47,293 nt of DNA from Crocinitomicaceae bacterium (GTDB lineage: Bacteria; Bacteroidota; Bacteroidia; Flavobacteriales_D; Crocinitomicaceae): assembly GCA_029238665.1 (NCBI GenBank), contig JAQWFQ010000025.1:1-47293 (forward strand). The letters run 5' to 3'. This document shows positions 42,297 to 47,293 of the stretch, in pieces (within the stretch, counting starts at the first letter, position 1; every line of letters begins with the position of its first letter). Below the pieces are notes generated by a model that was not told the origin of the DNA, did no database searches, and saw only the letters and a program-made list of their open reading frames with translations. Position numbers and translations under genes: made by a program.

Positions 42297-45200
42297 TTAG
42301 TTTAATTTTAGAATGCGCTCTAATTGGTTATACGCATTTGTCAGTGTTTTGACATCGGAATAAATGATCCTTAGACGATCATTTTTTTCGCTTAGTTTAC
42401 CTTCCATAGGGTGCTTCTGCATAAAGTCTAAGATCGCTGTAAATGTAGGTGAATCATAAAATGGTGATTGTGAATTTGAGATAAAATACCCAATCATTTT
42501 ATTCGATTTTAAAACCAATTTTTCAATGCCCATTTCTTCTGCCAACCACCTTAATTTGAATGATAAAACAAGCTCTTCAACAGGTTTAGGGATGGGACCA
42601 AAACGGTCTATTAATTGATTTACAAACGTTGTAAGCTCTGCGTTGTCTTTGATGTTGTCCATCTGCTGATAAATGCTTAAACGTTCTGCAACGCTATTGA
42701 TATAGTTGTCAGGGATGCGAACTTCAAGGTCTGTTTCAAGAATACAGTCCCGAACAAAGTGCGTTAATTGATCACTGTTTCTGTCCTCAAACAAGGTTTT
42801 AAATTCTCCTTCTCGGAGTTCATCAATGGCTTCATTCAATATTTTTTGATACATTTCAAAGCCGATGTCTGCGATAAATCCACTCTGTTCTCCGCCAAGC
42901 ATATTCCCGGCTCCTCGAATGTCTAAGTCTTTCATGGCAATATTGAACCCTGAGCCTAAATCAGAAAACTGTACAAGAGCATCTAGCCGTTTTCGAGCTT
43001 CAGAAGTCATGGTGCTTTGAGGTGGAGCAATTAAGTAGCAAAATCCTTTTTTATTTGAACGCCCAACACGTCCTCTTAATTGATGCAGGTCACTAATTCC
43101 AAAGTTGTTTGCTTGATTGATTATGATGGTGTTTGCATTTGAAATGTCAATGCCTGATTCAATAATTGTTGTGGCTAAGAGCACGTCGTATTCATGATTG
43201 ATAAAGCCCATCATGATTTTTTCCAAGGATTTTCCATCCATTTGACCATGTCCAATGGCAACACGTATTCCAGGGCACAAGCGCTGTAGCATGCCTGAAA
43301 CTTCTGTAATGTTTTGTAAGCGGTTATGTACAAAAAAGACTTGACCACCACGACTAACCTCATATGAAACAGCATCGCGAATCATTTCTTCATCAAAGGT
43401 TACAACTTCAGTTAATACAGGCTGTCTGTTTGGTGGAGGTGTGTTGATTATACTTAAATCGCGAGCGCCCATCAACGAAAACTGAAGTGTACGTGGAATA
43501 GGGGTTGCAGTTAAAGTGAGTGTATCTACTGTTGCGCGTAATGTTTTCAGTTTATCTTTTACAGAAACACCGAACTTTTGTTCTTCATCAATAATCATTA
43601 AGCCAAGCTCTTTAAACTGAACCCGTTTGGCCACAATTGCATGTGTTCCAATTAGAATATCAATTTCACCATTGGCTAATTTTTTGAGTGTTTCAGTAAC
43701 TTGTTTTGCCGATTTAAAACGATTGATGTAGTCTACATTACATGGAAAATCTTTTAAACGCTCTTTAAAACTACGGTAGTGTTGTAAAGACAAAATGGTT
43801 GTTGGAACTAAAATGGCAACTTGCTTATTATCTGCAACTGCCTTAAAAGCAGCACGAATCGCAATTTCAGTTTTACCAAACCCAACGTCCCCACAAATCA
43901 ATCGATCCATCGGGGTTTTTGACTCCATGTCTTCTTTAACGGCAATTGTTGCTTTTAATTGATCGGGAGTGTCTTCATACATAAATGAAGCCTCTAGTTC
44001 ATTTTGTAAGTATGAATCTGCACTAAATGCAAATCCAGGCTGTGACTTTCGTTTAGCATATAGTTTTATCAAGTCGAAAGCAAGTTCTTTAATTTTAGTC
44101 TTTGTTTTCTTCTTGAGTTTGGCCCAGGTTTGGGTCCCAAGTTTATTCATCTTGGGTGCGCCACCATCCTTACTAGTAAACTTCGATATTCGATGCAATG
44201 AGTGAATCCCAACGTAAAGCACGTCATTGTCACGGTACATTAAACGAATTGCTTCTTGAGGTTTTCCGTTGACGTCAATCGTTTCGAGGCCAGAAAATGT
44301 ACCTACACCATGGTCTATATGTGTTACGTAATCGCCCCGTTGTAAATCGTAGAGTTCTTTAAGGGTAATTGCTTGTTTTGCTTGACGAAAACCTTCTTTT
44401 AATCGAAAACGATGGTACCGTTCAAACAGTTGATGGTCTGTATAACAACTAATATTATTGTCTTGAGCAATAAACCCTTCATGGAGGGCAATGTTTATAG
44501 TTTGAAAGGCAACCTCTTTGTTAATGTCTTCAAAAATCTGATAAAGCCGATCAATCTGCTTTGGTTGATTTGAAAAGATGAGGTTTGTTGAACCTGTTCG
44601 GGTTCGCTTGACCAAATCTTCTGCTAGTAAATCAAAATTCTTATTAAAGCTAGGTTGTGGTGTAAAGTTAAATTCAGTAACCGTTGCAGAAACGAAATAC
44701 TGATCAGTGCCAAATTCAATGGTAGAGCAGGTATCAAGTGTTTTTTCTAAATCTGTTGGGTGTAAAAATAAATGAGCAGGAATTGTTGATTCCGTAGTTG
44801 TTTCTAAGGCGTCATATATTTTAACGGCTTTTTTATATTCTTGATCTATTTGAGTTTTCAGTTGTTCAATGGAAGATAACCACATTGTTACGTTCCCACC
44901 TACAAAGTCGAAAAAAGATACATTTTCTTGGCGAATTAGTTCGCCTTGAATGTTTGGAACGATGTTAAAGTGCTTGTGTGTATTGATTGAAAGTTGCGTG
45001 CTTGCATCAAAGGTTCTTATACTTTCTACGTCATCGCCAAAAAATTCAATTCTGTAGGGGTGATCATTCGAAAAAGAGAATACATCAATGATTCCTCCAC
45101 GAATTGAAAACTGTCCTGGTTCATAGACAAAATCGACACGCTCAAAGGCTGCTTCTTGCAAGGTTTCATTAATAAAATCAATGGAGTATGTTTTTGACAC

Positions 45201-45638
45201 TTCAACCTTAAGTGTGCTTTTTACAAGGTTTTTTTTAGAAGGTATTTTTTCAAAAAGCGCAGTAGGGTATGTAACTACCCACGTATTTTTTCCAGCGCTT
45301 ATTTTTTCTAAAACTTCTGCCCTTGCAACAACATTGGCATTGTCAGTTTTCTCAAGATCATAAGGTACTCGATATGATGCAGGATAAAAAAGCACATGTG
45401 AGTTCCTGGGGTTTAATCCTTCAAGGTCATTTAAAAAATAAGCAGCCTGTTCTTTATCTTCTAGAATAAACACATGATTTCCTGGAGCTTGATCTGCAAC
45501 ACAAGAAGCACAAATAGCCCTAGAAGAGCCTACATGCCCTTTCCATTTAATCTTTGTTCCAATAGCTTGTAATGCATTTGCCGTGGAATTAATTTGGTCG
45601 GACTTAGAAAAAGCGGACTTTAACTCTTTAATGTCCAT
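42297..45638 (-). CDS. mfd: Transcription-repair coupling factor (Mfd)
   Basis: This 1113-residue protein is the full-length coupling factor that pushes stalled RNA polymerase off damaged DNA and recruits UvrA. The N-terminal UvrB-like region has FERVDFVYEPGQFSIRGGII, followed by IEFFGDDVESIRTFD. The RNA-polymerase-interaction domain has LQRGDYVTHIDHGVGTFSGL. The RecG-like motor has Walker A in RLICGDVGFGKTEIAIRAAF (about residue 583), IIDEEQKFGV as motif II, LTATPIPRTLQFSLMGARDL, GQVFFVHNRLQNI and IIESGIDISNANTIIINQA, with HQLRGRVGRS as motif VI. The C-terminal UvrA-inhibiting domain follows (RIPDNYINSVAERLSIYQQM). It starts 5 bases after fbp, forming an fbp-mfd operon. Confidence 0.97.
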   Translation of the reverse strand: MDIKELKSAFSKSDQINSTANALQAIGTKIKWKGHVGSSRAICASCVADQAPGNHVFILEDKEQAAYFLNDLEGLNPRNSHVLFYPASYRVPYDLEKTDNANVVARAEVLEKISAGKNTWVVTYPTALFEKIPSKKNLVKSTLKVEVSKTYSIDFINETLQEAAFERVDFVYEPGQFSIRGGIIDVFSFSNDHPYRIEFFGDDVESIRTFDASTQLSINTHKHFNIVPNIQGELIRQENVSFFDFVGGNVTMWLSSIEQLKTQIDQEYKKAVKIYDALETTTESTIPAHLFLHPTDLEKTLDTCSTIEFGTDQYFVSATVTEFNFTPQPSFNKNFDLLAEDLVKRTRTGSTNLIFSNQPKQIDRLYQIFEDINKEVAFQTINIALHEGFIAQDNNISCYTDHQLFERYHRFRLKEGFRQAKQAITLKELYDLQRGDYVTHIDHGVGTFSGLETIDVNGKPQEAIRLMYRDNDVLYVGIHSLHRISKFTSKDGGAPKMNKLGTQTWAKLKKKTKTKIKELAFDLIKLYAKRKSQPGFAFSADSYLQNELEASFMYEDTPDQLKATIAVKEDMESKTPMDRLICGDVGFGKTEIAIRAAFKAVADNKQVAILVPTTILSLQHYRSFKERLKDFPCNVDYINRFKSAKQVTETLKKLANGEIDILIGTHAIVAKRVQFKELGLMIIDEEQKFGVSVKDKLKTLRATVDTLTLTATPIPRTLQFSLMGARDLSIINTPPPNRQPVLTEVVTFDEEMIRDAVSYEVSRGGQVFFVHNRLQNITEVSGMLQRLCPGIRVAIGHGQMDGKSLEKIMMGFINHEYDVLLATTIIESGIDISNANTIIINQANNFGISDLHQLRGRVGRSNKKGFCYLIAPPQSTMTSEARKRLDALVQFSDLGSGFNIAMKDLDIRGAGNMLGGEQSGFIADIGFEMYQKILNEAIDELREGEFKTLFEDRNSDQLTHFVRDCILETDLEVRIPDNYINSVAERLSIYQQMDNIKDNAELTTFVNQLIDRFGPIPKPVEELVLSFKLRWLAEEMGIEKLVLKSNKMIGYFISNSQSPFYDSPTFTAILDFMQKHPMEGKLSEKNDRLRIIYSDVKTLTNAYNQLERILKLN

Positions 45639-45643
45639 AGGGG

Positions 45644-46648
45644 TTATTTCATGAAGCTCATTGCTTGCTCCATCATTGTTTTAGATCCCACAAAATAAGA
45701 AACACGTTGGTGTAAACGCTCAGGTTTAATACTCAAGATACGTTCTCTTCCGTTGGTTGCTAATCCACCTGCTTGCTCAGCAATAAAGGCTAAAGGATTA
45801 CATTCATAGAGCAATCTTAACTTTCCTTCAGGATCTGTTGTAGTATCTGGGTAAATATAAATACCGCCTTTAATTAAGTTTCTGTGAAAATCAGCAACCA
45901 AAGACCCAATATACCTTCCAGAATATGGACGGCTTGCTCCAGGCAAGGTCTGTTGACAATAAGTCTCAATATACTCCTTGATTCCAGACTCACAAATGTT
46001 TATGTTCCCTTCATTCATGGCATAAATCCGACCATTTTCAGGCATCTTCATGTCGGGGTGTGATAAACAAAACTCACCAATTGAAGGGTCTAGTGTAAAA
46101 CCATTAACGCCTTTTCCAGTGGTGTAAACAAGCATTGTTGAAGAGCCGTAAAGAACATATCCTGCAGCAACTTGATCGTCACCAGCTTGGAGCATATCTT
46201 CCATCGTTGCTTCTGTTCCTACCTCACTCTTTCTTCTATAAATAGAGAAAATGGTTCCAATAGACACGTTAACATCAATATTTGACGAGCCATCTAAGGG
46301 GTCAAAAAGAACGACATACTTTCCTTTTTTTGAAAATTCAGAGGTGAATGGCATAAAGTCATCATTCTCTTCAGATGCAATACCACAAACTTCACCACCA
46401 GCTTTAAAAATGTTGATAAAGGCTTTGTCCGCAATTACATCAAGGTTTTGTTGTTCTTCTCCTTGGATGTTTGTACTTCCATGTGCTCCAAGAATGTCTT
46501 CCATAAGCCCAGCTCTACGAACATCTTTACTTACCACTTTTGAGGCAATAGCAATATCACTTAATAATCGGGATAATTCACCAGAAGCAAAAGGGAAATC
46601 TGATTGTCTGTCCATGATAAACTCATGGAGGGTGGTAAGTTTTGACAT
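45644..46648 (-). CDS. fbp: Class I fructose-1,6-bisphosphatase
   Basis: The 334-residue enzyme hydrolyses fructose 1,6-bisphosphate to fructose 6-phosphate in gluconeogenesis. The key motif [20 protein letters not shown], near residue 115, holds the metal ligands. [19 protein letters not shown] and [10 protein letters not shown] precede it, and [20 protein letters not shown], where the Glu completes the metal site, follows. [20 protein letters not shown] contributes substrate contacts. It leads the fbp-mfd pair with a 5-base gap. A GATATTTG sequence about 18 bases before the ATG is a one-mismatch -7 box. Confidence 0.97.
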   Translation of the reverse strand: MSKLTTLHEFIMDRQSDFPFASGELSRLLSDIAIASKVVSKDVRRAGLMEDILGAHGSTNIQGEEQQNLDVIADKAFINIFKAGGEVCGIASEENDDFMPFTSEFSKKGKYVVLFDPLDGSSNIDVNVSIGTIFSIYRRKSEVGTEATMEDMLQAGDDQVAAGYVLYGSSTMLVYTTGKGVNGFTLDPSIGEFCLSHPDMKMPENGRIYAMNEGNINICESGIKEYIETYCQQTLPGASRPYSGRYIGSLVADFHRNLIKGGIYIYPDTTTDPEGKLRLLYECNPLAFIAEQAGGLATNGRERILSIKPERLHQRVSYFVGSKTMMEQAMSFMK

Positions 46649-46703
46649 AACGCTTATTTTTTAACAAATATCGGTAAAATCAATTAGTTGACACAGTTGA
46701 AAT

Positions 46704-47132
46704 CTAAGAATTCCAAATAAAAATAATCAGGGAATACCTGAGAAGTTTTGCGAGTACCATGAGGATTAGAAAAGGCATGAACTTGACCCTAAAGAAACCA
46801 AGTAAAATTGTCAAAGGGTCACCTACGATAGGAAGCCAAGAAACAAGTCCTAACCAATAACCATATCGCTTAACGAGCCCTTCAAATTTAGCATGTCTCT
46901 TGGGGCTACTGAACAAGGAGTTGATGCGTTTAGGATTGCCTATTAACCCCAATAAATAATTGGTTAAACCTCCCAAGGTGTTTCCTGAGGCAGCTACAAT
47001 TAAAGATACCGTTGGGTCAAACCCGGCTGCTAAAAATAGCAACAGAGCTCCTTCAGATGCAAACGGAAGAATAGTTGCCGCTAAAAAACAAGCTGTAAAC
47101 AGACCAAAGTAACCGTATTCGAGATAATCCAT
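46704..47132 (-). CDS. YqaA/DedA-like (VTT domain) inner-membrane protein
   Basis: The 142-residue protein has several membrane segments: YGYFGLFTACFLAATILPFA, GALLLFLAAGFDPTVSLIVA, SGNTLGGLTNYLLGL, and YWLGLVSWLPIVGDPLTILL. The order matches the short YqaA-type members of the DedA/VTT (SNARE-associated) family: FASEGALLLFLAAGF, ASGNTLGGLTNYLLG, and the GDPLT motif, with an Asp in the second half. DedA relatives flip undecaprenyl phosphate or phosphatidylethanolamine; whether YqaA-type proteins do so is not settled. It stands 55 bases upstream of fbp on the same strand. Confidence 0.86.
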   Translation of the reverse strand: MDYLEYGYFGLFTACFLAATILPFASEGALLLFLAAGFDPTVSLIVAASGNTLGGLTNYLLGLIGNPKRINSLFSSPKRHAKFEGLVKRYGYWLGLVSWLPIVGDPLTILLGFFRVKFMPFLILMVLAKLLRYSLIIFIWNS

Positions 47133-47150
47133 AAATGATTAAGTAAAGCA

Positions 47151-47184
47151 AAAAAAAATCGGGAAGAATAAACTCCCCGATTTT
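47151..47184 (-). terminator. Terminator of the T9SS cargo gene at the window edge
   Basis: On the minus strand a CGGG/CCCG hairpin with an AT-rich extended stem (47155-47163 with 47176-47184, 12-base loop) is followed by a run of T. It lies about 37 bases after the stop at 47221. Confidence 0.75.
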
Positions 47185-47220
47185 CTGATTAATGAACTGA
47201 CATTAAGTCAATCATATTTT

Positions 47221-47293
47221 TTATTTGATAACAACTCTTTCTACAAAAGATCCGTTTTCGTTAGAAACTTCTACCAAGTAAACACCTGTTCCA
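47221..47293 (-). CDS. C-terminal end of a T9SS type A cargo protein (partial)
   Basis: Only the last 24 codons lie in the window. They read GTGVYLVEVSNENGSFVERVVIK and a TAA stop at 47221-47223. A GxYxL/V-type strand, then a charged turn and a final V-I-K after a basic-aromatic segment, is the standard ending of T9SS type A sorting domains (compare the ends KTKTFIVK and RAISIMK elsewhere in the window). The gene continues beyond the window and its function is unknown. A terminator follows. Confidence 0.75.
   Translation of the reverse strand, partial: GTGVYLVEVSNENGSFVERVVIK

Noticed and set aside
42297-45638. Shadow frames inside mfd, such as 43969-44205 on the plus strand.
   Set aside because: They lie opposite strongly conserved helicase motifs and have no features of their own.
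1-47293. CRISPR arrays, insertion sequences, phage genes and integrases.
   Set aside because: No regularly spaced repeats, transposase, integrase or phage structural gene was seen on either strand.

Overview
The window looks like chromosomal DNA of a Bacteroidota bacterium, most likely a marine or aquatic member of the order Flavobacteriales. The evidence is low G+C content, almost no Shine-Dalgarno sequences, -7 boxes of the TAnnTTTG type, a PorP/SprF protein, several secreted proteins with type IX secretion (T9SS) C-terminal signals, and Bacteroidota-type families such as HU-CCDC81/SPOR, DUF4476 and DUF6495-like proteins. The family assignments are from sequence recognition only. The genus is not determined.

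Layout. 1-75: a tRNA-Asn. 290-4178: a glycosyltransferase converging on uvrC, then an OmpA-type lipoprotein. 4315-10126 (minus): a T9SS block of a large secreted subtilase, a PorP/SprF protein and a type B (CHU_C) cargo protein. 10282-14237 (plus): an outer-membrane barrel protein and a PpiD/SurA-like periplasmic foldase, each followed by a clear terminator. 14283-18520: dprA diverging from a TonB-dependent receptor that is coupled to kdsB. 18554-20946: an HU/SPOR membrane protein and a secreted C1 peptidase. 21074-25656: an AT-rich run of four envelope proteins (DUF4476/TPR, TPR/CsgG-like, and two LPP20-like lipoproteins). It is followed by a decayed second copy of the 3' end of the C1 peptidase gene. 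25924-27664: dxr and a DUF6495-like gene. 27865-34702 (plus): a secreted beta-propeller protein, a Rieske oxygenase, small lipoproteins, gene remnants, and a run of ClbS/DfsB-like, two VOC, membrane and SUFU-domain proteins. 34699-39975: asd diverging from a lamin-tail T9SS protein, followed by a second subtilase. 39999-47293 (minus): two glycosyltransferases, mfd, fbp, a YqaA/DedA-like protein and the last codons of another T9SS cargo gene.

Functional themes. Housekeeping functions are DNA repair (uvrC, mfd), DNA uptake and recombination (dprA), isoprenoid, KDO and amino-acid precursors (dxr, kdsB, asd), gluconeogenesis (fbp) and envelope biogenesis. Around them is a strong T9SS secretion theme: six cargo proteins, one of them cut by the window edge.

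The most interesting parts are the four-gene lipoprotein island bracketed by an intact and a ruined copy of the same peptidase 3' end, and an apparent deletion scar that joined the start of a short-chain dehydrogenase gene to the back of a group III truncated hemoglobin gene. Several genes also have a TAnnTTTG box only 4-5 bases before the start codon, which suggests leaderless mRNAs. No CRISPR array, insertion sequence or phage gene was seen. No gene-free stretch exceeds 300 bases; the longest (25657-25923) holds the peptidase remnant and a strong terminator.
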